From Arthrobacter castelli DSM 16402 (GTDB lineage Bacteria; Actinomycetota; Actinomycetes; Actinomycetales; Micrococcaceae), in contig NZ_AUMN01000001.1 of assembly GCF_000430705.1 (NCBI RefSeq), positions 186,001 through 250,000 of the forward strand: DNA of 64,000 bases, given 5' to 3'. Positions 17,784 to 26,248 of this stretch are shown here, one piece after another. Every line of letters starts with the position of its first letter. Position 1 is the first letter of the stretch. The notes beneath the pieces are model-generated. The model was not told where the DNA came from, ran no database searches, and worked only from the letters and a program-made list of their open reading frames with translations. A program made the position numbers and the translations under genes.

Positions 17784-17805
17784 GTAGGTAGACCAGTCTA
17801 CCTAC
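17784..17805. promoter_or_regulatory. TetR operator (perfect 22-bp inverted repeat)
   Basis: Arms GTAGGTAGAC (17784-17793) and GTCTACCTAC (17796-17805) are exact complements around a CA centre. It sits directly upstream of tetR and overlaps a possible -10 (TAGACT on the minus strand). Autoregulation of the tetR-eamA operon is likely. Confidence 0.85.
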
Positions 17806-17870
17806 TACGGTAAGGCACGCCAATTTCAGGCCGTTTCTGTCATCTGTGGCATGATTCAGATCGAACGGCG

Positions 17871-18788
17871 CTATTTCCGCAGCGGGGAGCCGATGGAACG
17901 GAAGAGGAGTTTCAGCTGGTCCCGCCTCCTCATGCCGCTGTAGACAATGAAGTCATCGGTGGCGTGGACGCCGGGATTGTCGACGCATTCGGCTGCCAGT
18001 TTCCGGAGCGCCTGCAGCTGCGGAACGCTCATGGTCAGCGGCCGCTCATCCGGATGCCGGCGTGCCCCGAGCGGATAATCTGCACCGGGCTTGCGGGGCA
18101 GTTCGATGTGGCAGCCCAGGAGGTGGCTCACGGGGTGGTGGGCAGCCAGATCGACGAGCTTGTCGATTGTTGAGGCGAAGGCGCCCATGTCGGGGGCATA
18201 AAGCCGTCCCGGATATACGGTGTCGCCGGTCAGCAGCAGGCCGGTCCACGGGTCGTAAAACGTAACCGCGGCCGCCTGGTGGCCAGGAGACGGAATCACC
18301 AACAACTCCCGACTGCCCAGGTCCAGGGTGGCAGTTCCGGCGGGCCATTGCGCGAAACCGAAATACTCAACAACGGAATCCAGCTCACCGGGCACCACGG
18401 TTGTCCGGGGCCGCTCGATGAACTCGTCGTCGCCGGCGGTATGGTCTCCGTGACCGTGCGAATGGGCAACCAGCAGCTCGTAATTTTCACGCGGATGGGC
18501 GGTGAGCCAGTCGTCGATCAACGTGTCGACGACGGACCGCAGCTGCGAGGCGGCCGGCCCCTTGGCGGCACCGGTATCAAGCAGCAGTGCCCTCGATGCC
18601 CCGAACAGCAGGAAGATGAAGGGCCCTTCGGGGCTGAGGCGCAGGCTTTGCCGGATAACGAAGGTGTGCGCCTCCAGCTGATGGGTTTGGTACGACGGCT
18701 CGTCCGGGTCCGTCCCGTCGATCCACTGCACGTCAAGATTGAGCTCGGCGGGCATAGCGGCGGTGGAATCCGGGTCAGGGTCGGCCAT
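17871..18788 (-). CDS. MBL-fold metallo-hydrolase
   Basis: A 305-residue metallo-beta-lactamase-fold protein. The zinc motif HSHGHGDH, a later metal ligand in PSPGHQAAAV and the bridging Asp in LLLTGDTVYPGRLY are all present, so the active site looks intact. The frame extends to 19082, but the ATG at 18788 is preceded 7 bases upstream by TAGGCT (18796-18801 on the other strand), a leaderless-style promoter. Upstream, the fpg gene diverges. The substrate is unknown; thioesters, lactones and glyoxalase-like substrates are possible. Confidence 0.85.
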   Translation of the reverse strand: MADPDPDSTAAMPAELNLDVQWIDGTDPDEPSYQTHQLEAHTFVIRQSLRLSPEGPFIFLLFGASRALLLDTGAAKGPAASQLRSVVDTLIDDWLTAHPRENYELLVAHSHGHGDHTAGDDEFIERPRTTVVPGELDSVVEYFGFAQWPAGTATLDLGSRELLVIPSPGHQAAAVTFYDPWTGLLLTGDTVYPGRLYAPDMGAFASTIDKLVDLAAHHPVSHLLGCHIELPRKPGADYPLGARRHPDERPLTMSVPQLQALRKLAAECVDNPGVHATDDFIVYSGMRRRDQLKLLFRSIGSPLRK

Positions 18789-18891
18789 AGGGAGGAGCCT
18801 ACGGTCAATGCTGCCGCATGTCGATAGGGTGCGGTGGCTGAAAGGCTGCGGTCTATCCAGCGGGGTGGGGCGCTGCTGGTACCTTAAGGGG

Positions 18892-19773
18892 ATGCCCGAG
18901 ATGCCCGAAGTGGCCGGACTCGTCGAATTCCTGCGCCGCAAACTGGTACCCGATGACGGCGAGCCCGCCGTACTGTCCGACGTCGAGATAGTTTCCTTTT
19001 CTGTGCTGAAGACGGCCGGCGTGCCGGTTGAGTCGTTGCGCGGACTGGAGGTGGCCGCCGTCGAGCGCTGGGGAAAGTTCATTGCCGTGCAGGCAGGGAA
19101 GTTCTATCTGGTGATCCATTTGGCCAGGGCGGGATGGTTGCGCTGGTCTGAGGAGTTCAAACCGGGGCGACTGCGGCCGGGCAAGGGGGTGATTGCGCTG
19201 CGGGTGCGATGTTCGACGTCGGCCGCCCCCGAGGCCGGATTCGATGTCACCGAGGCGGGCACCAAAAAATCCGTGGCTGCGTATCTGGTGGAGTCGCTGG
19301 ACCAGGTCCCCGGTGTGGCCAGGCTTGGCCCGGATGCGCTGGAGCTGGACCGCGACGCATTTGGCGCGATCATCGTCGGGCACCGGGGCCAGGTCAAGGG
19401 GCTGTTGCGGGACCAATCCGTCATTGCCGGAATCGGCAACGCCTACAGCGACGAGATTCTGCATGCGGCACGCTTATCTCCGTTCACACTGGTCACGTCC
19501 CTCGATGACGAACAGGTGACGACCCTCTACTCGAGCATGCAGGAGCTGCTGCGATCCGCCCTCGAAGCGGCATCGGGGCGCCCGGCCGCCGAACTCAAGG
19601 ATGCCAAGCGGCGGAATATGCGTGTCCATGGCAGGGCCGGTGAGAGCTGCCCGGAGTGTGGCGATACCGTGCGGGAGGTGTCCTTCGCGGATTCCGCGCT
19701 GCAGTATTGCCCGACCTGCCAGACCGGCGGCAAACCATTGGCTGACCGGCGCACCTCGAAATTTCTCAAATAG
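18892..19773 (+). CDS. Fpg/Nei-family DNA glycosylase
   Basis: A 293-residue base-excision repair enzyme that removes oxidised bases. The N-terminus MPEMPEV gives the catalytic Pro2 and Glu3. IAGIGNAYSDEILHAARLSPF is the helix-two-turn-helix, and a C-terminal zinc finger CPECGD...YCPTCQ is intact. The ATG at 18892 (AAGGGG just upstream, TACCTT 6 bases upstream) is fixed by the need for Pro at position 2; the longer frame from 18739 would destroy this. Fpg (MutM) versus Nei subgroup is not settled here. Confidence 0.92.
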   Translation: MPEMPEVAGLVEFLRRKLVPDDGEPAVLSDVEIVSFSVLKTAGVPVESLRGLEVAAVERWGKFIAVQAGKFYLVIHLARAGWLRWSEEFKPGRLRPGKGVIALRVRCSTSAAPEAGFDVTEAGTKKSVAAYLVESLDQVPGVARLGPDALELDRDAFGAIIVGHRGQVKGLLRDQSVIAGIGNAYSDEILHAARLSPFTLVTSLDDEQVTTLYSSMQELLRSALEAASGRPAAELKDAKRRNMRVHGRAGESCPECGDTVREVSFADSALQYCPTCQTGGKPLADRRTSKFLK

Positions 19774-19791
19774 CACCGGCGGGCGGGCTTG

Positions 19792-20061
19792 TCAGGTGGC
19801 AAGGCTGGCCAGATCGATGGTGTGGTCCGAGTGCAGGTGGGTTACGAATATGCCCCGCAACGAGCCGACGGGCAGTCCCGCCAGGGAGAGCTGCCGTCCG
19901 ACCCCGTGGCCTGCATCCACCAGGTATGTGCTGTCGCCGACGACAATGGCGGTGGCGATGCCCGCCCGCTGTCCGGCGGTCTGGCCGGACCACCAGCGGG
20001 GGCCACCGGCTGTGCCGAGGGTGATGACCCGGGGGCGGGCGTCGGAATTGTGGGGAGGCAT
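19792..20061 (-). pseudogene. Truncated MBL-fold hydrolase remnant
   Basis: Only 89 residues remain of an arylsulfatase/RNase Z-like MBL protein. The N-terminus ITLGTAGGP, the strand STYLVDAGHGVGRQL and the first zinc motif THLHSDHTID are clear, but the frame stops right after it. All other metal ligands (normally spread over ~300 residues) are absent, because the Fpg gene begins to overlap the space. An ATG at 20061 has GAAGG 6 bases upstream. It is most likely a decayed gene cut by a deletion next to fpg. Confidence 0.75.
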
Positions 20062-20254
20062 ATGCACCCTTCGTCTCAATGGTTATGGTGTGCGTCACGT
20101 CTGTCACCATCATGAATACGAACCGAACACCTGTAAAACTGTTAAAACTATGCTTCAATATCAGGTCTGCTTATATAGGAGCGGCAGTGACGGCGATGAC
20201 GGGGCGGACGGCGGAGACGGGGTCGGGATTGTGCAAACCTGCATTTAAACGAAA

Positions 20255-20308
20255 CAGCAGAAGATGTGCGCCGGGCTGCAGGGTTTGCCGGGCGCACATC
20301 TTCTGCTG
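20255..20308 (-). terminator. Terminator of the homoprotocatechuate operon
   Basis: Perfect 18-bp arms (20255-20272 and 20291-20308) enclose an 18-base loop. Read on the minus strand the hairpin follows the hpaD stop by about 35 bases and continues into a T-rich stretch (TGTTTCGTTT). No gene is seen between this hairpin and the remnant at 20061, apart from an unsupported 40-codon frame. Confidence 0.8.
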
Positions 20309-20343
20309 AGGGGTGCTTCGGTGGGTACTGGAGTTAGCCTCCT

Positions 20344-21417
20344 TTAGAGCTGCTCGCCGACCTTGAAGCCGCGCTCTTCGCCCGGCTCACGCGTGTAGGA
20401 GAAGCCATCGGCGCCAACCGTGACGTCCATCTCCCGCGATTCGCTCCGCTCGAGAACCGGCTGCGGATTTCCGTCCAGGTCCAGCACCAGTGAGGCGTCG
20501 GTGTACCAGCTGGGAACCACCGGATTGCCCCACCAGTCGCGGCGCTGGTTGTCGTGGACGTCCCAGGTGATCGTCGGATTGTCCGGGTCGCCGGTGTAGT
20601 AGTCCTGCGTGTAGATCTCGATCCGGTGGCCGTCCGGGTCGAGAATGTACAGGTAGAACGCATTGGAGACGCCGTGCCGGCCCGGTCCGCGCTCGATCCG
20701 GTCGGAGATGCGCAGTGCACCCATCTTGTCGCAGATCTGGATGATGTTGTGCTTCTCGTGGGTGGCGAAGGCCGCATGGTGCATCCGCGGGCCGTCGCCG
20801 CCGGTCAGCGCCGTATCGTGCACGGTCTGCTTGCGATACATCCAGGCCGCATAAGTGACGCCGTCGCTGTCCTTGATGTCCTCGGAGACCTTGAACCCCA
20901 GGTCCTCGAGGTACTTACGGCCCTTGGGTACGTCCGGGGTTACCTGGTTGAAGTGATCCAGGCGCACCAGTTCGCCGGCACTGTAAATGTCGTACCGCTG
21001 GGTCAGCCGCTCCACGTGGTCGACCTCGTGGAAGAACTCGTAGGGGAACCCGAGGGGGTCCTCCACGCGCACGGAGTCGCCGACGCCCTTGCTGAACCCC
21101 TCGGTGCGGCGTTCAGTGCGGCACCCGAGCTCCTGGTAGTACGCCTCGGCCTGGTCCACGTCCTGTGGAGTCCGGACGCGGTAGGAGAAGGCGGCGACGG
21201 CGGCAATCGGCCCGGCGCGCAGCACCAGGTTGTGGTGGATGAACTCCTCGAAGGAGCGCAGGTAGATCGCGTTCTCGTCTTCGGTCGTCACATGCAGGCC
21301 CAGCAGGCCCACGTAGAACTCCCTGGACTTGGCCAGATCGGTGACGACGATATCCATGTACGCGGACCGGACAATATCCGGCGGCGCGATGGTGGGGGTG
21401 GGGATGGAATCACTCAT
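20344..21417 (-). CDS. hpaD: Homoprotocatechuate (3,4-dihydroxyphenylacetate) 2,3-dioxygenase
   Basis: A 357-residue extradiol ring-cleavage enzyme of the vicinal oxygen chelate type, which opens homoprotocatechuate to 5-carboxymethyl-2-hydroxymuconate semialdehyde. The metal ligands fall at His155, His214 and Glu267, and the second-sphere residues Asn157, His200 and Tyr257 are present, the same numbering as in the structurally known Brevibacterium fuscum enzyme. Fe versus Mn cannot be told from sequence. It is last in a five-gene operon; a 160-bp gap holding a palindromic repeat separates it from hpaE. Confidence 0.96.
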   Translation of the reverse strand: MSDSIPTPTIAPPDIVRSAYMDIVVTDLAKSREFYVGLLGLHVTTEDENAIYLRSFEEFIHHNLVLRAGPIAAVAAFSYRVRTPQDVDQAEAYYQELGCRTERRTEGFSKGVGDSVRVEDPLGFPYEFFHEVDHVERLTQRYDIYSAGELVRLDHFNQVTPDVPKGRKYLEDLGFKVSEDIKDSDGVTYAAWMYRKQTVHDTALTGGDGPRMHHAAFATHEKHNIIQICDKMGALRISDRIERGPGRHGVSNAFYLYILDPDGHRIEIYTQDYYTGDPDNPTITWDVHDNQRRDWWGNPVVPSWYTDASLVLDLDGNPQPVLERSESREMDVTVGADGFSYTREPGEERGFKVGEQL

Positions 21418-21445
21418 GGTGTGCTCTTTTCTCTGCTGGGCTCTC

Positions 21446-21566
21446 CGGGTCTCCGCGCGGGTCTCGGTGCGCTCGTTCCTCGCTTACTCGACCGCCGGTG
21501 CGTTGGTCGAGTAAGGCGCTCCGCGCCGCATCGAGACCGGGCTGGAGTGGTCGACCACCGGTGGAT
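21446..21566. repeat. Palindromic dispersed repeat, intergenic copy (hpaE-hpaD)
   Basis: An internally symmetrical element. CTTACTCGACC (21483-21493) pairs with GGTCGAGTAAG (21505-21515); outer GGTCTCGxTGCG arms also match partly. Parts such as GGCGCTCCGCGCCGC and GGTCGACCACCGG recur at 31010-31160 and 32584-32662. It lies within the operon transcript. Confidence 0.85.
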
Positions 21567-21578
21567 TATTGACCGAGG

Positions 21579-23117
21579 TCAGGCGCCGAACTTCGGGGTG
21601 TGCACGTCGCCGAGGGTGATGTGCACGGCCTGCTGGTCGGTGTAGAAGTCGATGGAACGGTAGCCGCCCTCGTGGCCCAGGCCGGAGGCCTTCACCCCGC
21701 CGAAGGGGGAACGCAGGTCGCGCACGTTGTGGCTGTTCAACCACACCATGCCGGCCTCCACCGACTGCGCGAAGTTGTGCCCGCGCTTCAGGTCGTTTGT
21801 CCAGATGTAGGCAGCCAGCCCGTACTTGGTGTTGTTGGCCAGTTCCAGGGCCTCTTCGTCGGTGTCGAACGGGGTGATTGCCACGACGGGACCGAAGATT
21901 TCCTCCTGGAAGATCCGCGCGTCGGGGGCAACATCGGCGAAGACCGTCGGGGCCACGTAGGAGCCGTTCTCCTGGCCGGCCGGCAGGTTCTCCGGGCGGC
22001 CGCCACCAGCGAGCAGTTTGCCTTCGCTCTTGCCCATCTCGACGTAGGACATCACCTTGTCGTAGTGCTCGGGATGCACCAGCGCGCCGACTTGCGTATC
22101 GGGATCGTGCGGGTCGCCGACCACAATGTTCTTCGCACGGGCCGCATACCTCTCGCAGAACTTGTCGTAGATACTGCGGTGGACCAGGATCCTCGAACCG
22201 GCGGTGCAGCGCTCGCCGTTCAGCGAGAAAACACCGAACAGGGTGGAGTCGATGGCGGCATCGAAGTCCGCGTCGTCGAACACCACGGCCGGTGACTTGC
22301 CGCCCAGCTCCATGGACATGCCCTTCAGGCCCTCGGCGCAGTTGCGGAAGATCGTCTGGCCGGTGGTTGATTCGCCGGTGAACGAGATCAGCGGCACGTC
22401 CGGGTGCTTGACCAACGCATCGCCGGCGGTCTCGCCAAAGCCGTTGACCAGGTTGAACACCCCCTCGGGCAGTCCCGCGTCTTCGAAGATCTGCGCCCAC
22501 AGCGAGGCCGACAGCGGGGTGAACTCGGCGGGCTTGAGCACCACCGTGCAGCCGGATGCGATGGCCGGAGCCAGCTTCCAGGATTCGAGCATGAACGGGG
22601 TGTTCCACGGGGTGATCAGCCCGGCAACGCCGATTGGTTTGCGCTTGACGTAGTTCATTTGCGAGCCGGGGACGTTGAAGGCGTTGTCGTGCTGGGCGAC
22701 GATCAGGTCGGCGAAGAACCGGAAGTTTTCCGCCGCACGCCGTGCCTGGCCACGGGCCTGGGTGATCGGCAGGCCGGTGTCGAAGGTCTCCATCTCCGCC
22801 AGCCGGTCCTCCTGGGCGACGACGGCGTCGGCGATCTTGTACAGCACGTTGGCCCGCTCGCGCGGTTTCATCGTCGGCCACGGGCCGTTGGCGAAGGCAT
22901 CCTTGGCCGCTGCCGTGGCGGCGTCGACGTCGGCCTGCTGGCCGGACGCGGCGGTGCAGTAGGGCTGGTTGGTGACCGGGTCGAGGATGTCGAAGGTGCC
23001 GCCGTCGGCCGAATCAACGAACTTACCGGCGATGTAGTGCTTCAGGTTGGTCGGCAGGTTGTCGGGGACAAAGTGTTCCGTTGCTGTCTGCGCGGTCTGA
23101 GTCGTATTCTGTGTCAT
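21579..23117 (-). CDS. hpaE: 5-carboxymethyl-2-hydroxymuconate semialdehyde dehydrogenase
   Basis: A 512-residue NAD-dependent aldehyde dehydrogenase, the second step of homoprotocatechuate meta-cleavage. Seen: NAD-binding GFGETAGDALV and FTGESTTGQ, the catalytic Glu in MELGGKSP and catalytic Cys in GERCTAGSR. FRFFADLIVAQHDNAFNVPG and the position beside hpaD select the HpaE subfamily over general ALDHs. ATG with GGAG upstream. Member of the leftward hpa operon. Confidence 0.94.
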   Translation of the reverse strand: MTQNTTQTAQTATEHFVPDNLPTNLKHYIAGKFVDSADGGTFDILDPVTNQPYCTAASGQQADVDAATAAAKDAFANGPWPTMKPRERANVLYKIADAVVAQEDRLAEMETFDTGLPITQARGQARRAAENFRFFADLIVAQHDNAFNVPGSQMNYVKRKPIGVAGLITPWNTPFMLESWKLAPAIASGCTVVLKPAEFTPLSASLWAQIFEDAGLPEGVFNLVNGFGETAGDALVKHPDVPLISFTGESTTGQTIFRNCAEGLKGMSMELGGKSPAVVFDDADFDAAIDSTLFGVFSLNGERCTAGSRILVHRSIYDKFCERYAARAKNIVVGDPHDPDTQVGALVHPEHYDKVMSYVEMGKSEGKLLAGGGRPENLPAGQENGSYVAPTVFADVAPDARIFQEEIFGPVVAITPFDTDEEALELANNTKYGLAAYIWTNDLKRGHNFAQSVEAGMVWLNSHNVRDLRSPFGGVKASGLGHEGGYRSIDFYTDQQAVHITLGDVHTPKFGA

Positions 23118-23144
23118 GCCACTCTCCTTACGTGGTGCCGGTGA

Positions 23145-24092
23145 TTACTTGGTGATCTGGAAGCCGTCGACGCTGGTCATGTACTCGGCGCCTTCGTCGA
23201 GCAGCGCCTTGATCTTGCGCTGGCCCGCATCGGTGGGGGCGACCAGCGGCAGGCGGACGTGCTCGGAGGCGATCAGGCCGCGCTGGGCCATCACCAACTT
23301 CGACGGCGCCGGATTGGTCTCTGCGAACAGCAGGTCCACCAGCGGGTGCACGCCGTAGTGGATCTCGCGGGCCTTGGCGAAGTCGCCGGCCTCCCAGGCG
23401 TCGTACATGTCGGCCACTGCCTTCGGTGCCATGTTGCCCAGGGCGGAGATGAAGCCGACGCCGCCGAGGGCCATCAGCGGCAGGCACAGCAGTTCGATGC
23501 CGGACCAGACCATGAGCTCAGGGCCGGCGGCGTGCATCACCCGGGAGAAGTGCTCAAAGTCCTTGGTGGTCTCCTTGATGCCGACGATGTTGTCGAAGTC
23601 CTTGAACAACCGGGCGACGGTTTCCGGGGAAATGTCGACGGCGGTGCGGGTGGGCACGTTGTAGATCACCAGCGGCATCTGCGGGAATTCGCGGGCCACG
23701 GTGGCGAACCACTGGTACAGCGCCTCCTGCGTGGGCTTGGCGTAGTACGGGGTGATGATCATGGCCGCGTCGGCGCCGGCGTCGACGGCGGCGGCGGTCA
23801 GTTCCAGCGTCTCGGACATCTTGGCGGTGCCGGTTCCGGGCATCAGCGGTGCCTGGTCGCCGATTTCGTCGGCGGCGGTGCGGATGGCCGCGGCGCGTTC
23901 TTCGACGGACTGCGCGCCCGGCTCGCTGGTGGAGCCGCCTATGGTGATGCCGTCGGTGCCGTTGGCCAGCTGCCAGCGGATCATGTTCCGCAGGCTGTCA
24001 TGGTCGACCTCGCCGGAGTCGGTGAACGGAGTGAACAGGGCGGCCAGCGCGCCCTTCAGGTGGGTCTGCGGATCGTTGCGGAATTTCATCAT
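23145..24092 (-). CDS. DapA-like class I aldolase/lyase of the homoprotocatechuate operon
   Basis: A 315-residue TIM-barrel protein of the dihydrodipicolinate synthase / N-acetylneuraminate lyase family. The Schiff-base Lys is in IVGIKETTKD and the catalytic Tyr in VIYNVPTRTA; GGSTSEPG replaces the DapA GTTGE loop. These enzymes add or release pyruvate. In this operon the pathway ends with cleavage of 4-hydroxy-2-oxoheptanedioate to pyruvate and succinate semialdehyde, and the usual HpaI aldolase gene is absent, so this gene is a good candidate for that step. That role is inference. It overlaps gntR by ATGA. Confidence 0.85.
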   Translation of the reverse strand: MMKFRNDPQTHLKGALAALFTPFTDSGEVDHDSLRNMIRWQLANGTDGITIGGSTSEPGAQSVEERAAAIRTAADEIGDQAPLMPGTGTAKMSETLELTAAAVDAGADAAMIITPYYAKPTQEALYQWFATVAREFPQMPLVIYNVPTRTAVDISPETVARLFKDFDNIVGIKETTKDFEHFSRVMHAAGPELMVWSGIELLCLPLMALGGVGFISALGNMAPKAVADMYDAWEAGDFAKAREIHYGVHPLVDLLFAETNPAPSKLVMAQRGLIASEHVRLPLVAPTDAGQRKIKALLDEGAEYMTSVDGFQITK

Positions 24093-24775
24093 GCTCCTTC
24101 GACGGATGTTTCGGCGTGGTTCAAATAGGCGGTCAGGGTGGCCGCGCGGTGGTTCCGTGCGGCGCGTTCTATGGTGTCGACGTCGGCGTCGGACTCGATC
24201 AGCTGCAGCAGCTCTTCATGTTCGGCCACCGATTCGCGGGCCCGGCCCGGTACGTAGTTGAAGGTGGAGGCGCGGATGGTGTTCAGCCGGTCCCATCCGC
24301 GGTGCACCAGGTCAAGGATGTGTGGATTGGGGCAGTGGGTGAACAGCACCGAGTGGAATTCGAGGTTCAGCGAGGTGAATCGCACCGGATCGAAATGATC
24401 CAGGCAGTCGCGCATCTGTTCATTGATGCGGCGGGCGGCGGCGATATCGGCGTCGCTGACCAGCGGGGCCGACAGCGCGGTGGCCGCTCCCTCGACGATG
24501 CTCAACGTCTGCATGGTGTGCAGATACTCGCCGGTGTCGATGCCCGCCACAGTGGCGCCGATATTTCGCTCAAACGTCACCAGCCCTTCGGCTTCGAGCC
24601 GGCGGATCGCCTCGCGGACGGGCACCACGCTGACGTTGAGGTCCTTGGCGATCCGCCCGAGCACCAGGCGGTAGCCGGCACCGTAGCTGCCGTCGGCGAT
24701 TTTGGCCTTGATCGCGTCATAGGCCCGCTCCGACTTGCTGCCCGGTGCCGGTTCCACATTCGCCGCGAGGCTCAT
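24089..24775 (-). CDS. GntR/FadR-family (FCD) regulator of the homoprotocatechuate operon
   Basis: A 228-residue regulator: N-terminal winged helix (RIAKDLNVSVVPVREAIRRLEAEGLV) and C-terminal all-helical FCD ligand domain with metal-type His positions (NLEFHSVLF, VAEHEEL, RNHRAATL). The frame runs back to 25021, but that part is antisense-like; the ATG at 24775 overlaps the upstream stop (ATGA) and is the true start. It sits inside the operon, and a FadR-type palindrome ATCGTATACGAT lies upstream of the first gene, implying autoregulation. Confidence 0.92.
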   Translation of the reverse strand: MSLAANVEPAPGSKSERAYDAIKAKIADGSYGAGYRLVLGRIAKDLNVSVVPVREAIRRLEAEGLVTFERNIGATVAGIDTGEYLHTMQTLSIVEGAATALSAPLVSDADIAAARRINEQMRDCLDHFDPVRFTSLNLEFHSVLFTHCPNPHILDLVHRGWDRLNTIRASTFNYVPGRARESVAEHEELLQLIESDADVDTIERAARNHRAATLTAYLNHAETSVEGA

Positions 24776-26217
24776 GAGCCGTCCCACTGTTGGTACGTGT
24801 TCTTCCAGTCGGCGTTCATCGGGTAGAGCCCGTCGACGCTGTGTCCGGCCGCGACCTTTTCGGCGATGAACGTTTCCTGGCGTTCCTGCTCGACGGAGTC
24901 GTCGGCGAGTTCTTCGGCAATGGCCGGCGGGATCACCAGTACGCCGTCGGAGTCTCCGACGATGATGTCGCCGGGCTGCACGGTGGCGCCGCCGCAGCCG
25001 ATGGTGGCGTCGATATCCCATGGGATGTGCTTGCGGCCGAGCACGGCCGGGTGGGCGCTGGCGAAGAAGGTGGGCATGTCCAGTTCGGCGACGGCTTCGA
25101 CGTCGCGCACGCCGCCGTCGGTGATCACCGCGGAAGCCCCATTGACCTGGGCACGCAGCGCGAGGATGTCTCCGATGGTGCCACAGCTCTTATCCCCGCG
25201 GGCCTCCATCACCAGCACATCGCCGTCGGTCAGCGAGTCGATGACCCGCTTCTGGGCGTTGAATCCGGCGCCGTGGGCCTTGAACAGGTCTTCGCGGTTG
25301 GGCATGTAGCGCAGGGTGCGGGCCTGGCCCACGATGCGCTGCTGCGGACGCGTGGACTGCAGGCCGTCGATGCTGACATTGTTCAGGCCGCGTTTGCGCA
25401 GCTGCGAGCTCAGGGTCGCCGTGGCGACCGAGGCGAGCTTGTCCTTCAAGGCAGCCGTCAACACCGGTTCCGGCTGCGGGACCTGGCCGGCTCCGTAGGC
25501 AGCCTCACGTTCGGAGTCGTTGACCTTGGGACCGGCGCCGAAGGAAGCCAGCGGCACCTCGGACTGGGTCACGGTGGTGGAAAGCCGGCCGGTGGACAAC
25601 GATGCGGCGGGGGAGTCGACTTCAACTTCGACGACGTCGCCGGGCTGGGCCACGGATGCTCCGGTCGGGGTGCCGGTCAGGATCATGTCGCCGGGCTCGA
25701 GGGTGAGCAGCTGCGACAGGTCCGCGACCAGCCGGGCGAAGGGGAAGAGCAGCGTGTCGGTGGTGTCGTCCTGCACCACCGCATCATTAACCCAGGTGCG
25801 CACCCGCAGCGAGGCGGGGTCGACGTCGGCGGCGGGGATCAGGCCCGGGCCGACGGGGGTGAAACCGTCGCCGCCCTTCGACCGCAAATTGGAGCCCTTG
25901 TCCGCGTAGCGCAGGTCATAGACGCCGAGGTCGTTGCTGGCGGTCACGTACCCGACGTGGCCCCAGGCGTCCTCGAGGCTCACCCGGCGCGCGCGGGTGC
26001 CGATCACCAGTGCAACTTCGCCTTCGTAGGCGAGCAGTTCACAGCCGGCGGGGCGTTCCACGGTGCCGCCGGACAAGCTCAGCGACGAGCCGGGCTTGAG
26101 GAAGTAGGAGGGCTGCTCCGGCGTCCGGCCCCGCTCCGCCGCACGGCTCGGATAATTGATGTGGACGGCAATGACCTTACCGGCGTCGGAAATGGTCTGC
26201 GCGGACACCTGCTCCAT
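24772..26217 (-). CDS. hpaG: FAH-RraA fusion protein, likely isomerase/decarboxylase of the homoprotocatechuate pathway
   Basis: A 481-residue fusion. Residues ~1-230 are a fumarylacetoacetate hydrolase domain with YEGEVALVIG, KGGDGFTPVGP and LTGTPTGAS, the pattern of HpaG-type decarboxylase/isomerases. Residues ~250-470 are an RraA/HMG-aldolase-like domain with GDVLVMEARG, the active-site-type ITDGGVRD and PGDIIVGDSDGVLVIP. Classical HpaG is two FAH domains; here the second half is RraA-like and could supply decarboxylation or aldol cleavage. It is the first gene of the operon. The symbol is by context; domain roles need testing. Confidence 0.88.
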   Translation of the reverse strand: MEQVSAQTISDAGKVIAVHINYPSRAAERGRTPEQPSYFLKPGSSLSLSGGTVERPAGCELLAYEGEVALVIGTRARRVSLEDAWGHVGYVTASNDLGVYDLRYADKGSNLRSKGGDGFTPVGPGLIPAADVDPASLRVRTWVNDAVVQDDTTDTLLFPFARLVADLSQLLTLEPGDMILTGTPTGASVAQPGDVVEVEVDSPAASLSTGRLSTTVTQSEVPLASFGAGPKVNDSEREAAYGAGQVPQPEPVLTAALKDKLASVATATLSSQLRKRGLNNVSIDGLQSTRPQQRIVGQARTLRYMPNREDLFKAHGAGFNAQKRVIDSLTDGDVLVMEARGDKSCGTIGDILALRAQVNGASAVITDGGVRDVEAVAELDMPTFFASAHPAVLGRKHIPWDIDATIGCGGATVQPGDIIVGDSDGVLVIPPAIAEELADDSVEQERQETFIAEKVAAGHSVDGLYPMNADWKNTYQQWDGS

Positions 26218-26248
26218 ATGTTCCCTGCTTCCGTTGGTGATGTATAAA

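Noticed and set aside
18789-18801. CTCCTCCCT before the MBL hydrolase ATG as a ribosome site
   Set aside because: It is the complement of a ribosome site, not a site; a -10-like TAGGCT 7 bases upstream explains the start better.
20187-20309. Small plus-strand frame with GGAG upstream of a GTG (40 codons)
   Set aside because: It overlaps the long terminator hairpin and has no recognisable composition; support is too weak.
23259-24128. 289-codon plus-strand frame over the DapA-like gene
   Set aside because: Antisense of a gene with intact catalytic Lys and Tyr.
24790-26247. 485-codon plus-strand frame antiparallel to the FAH-RraA gene
   Set aside because: The minus-strand frame has clear FAH and RraA motifs, operon overlaps and an operator; the plus frame has a Gly/Val-rich composition expected from antisense high-GC codons.
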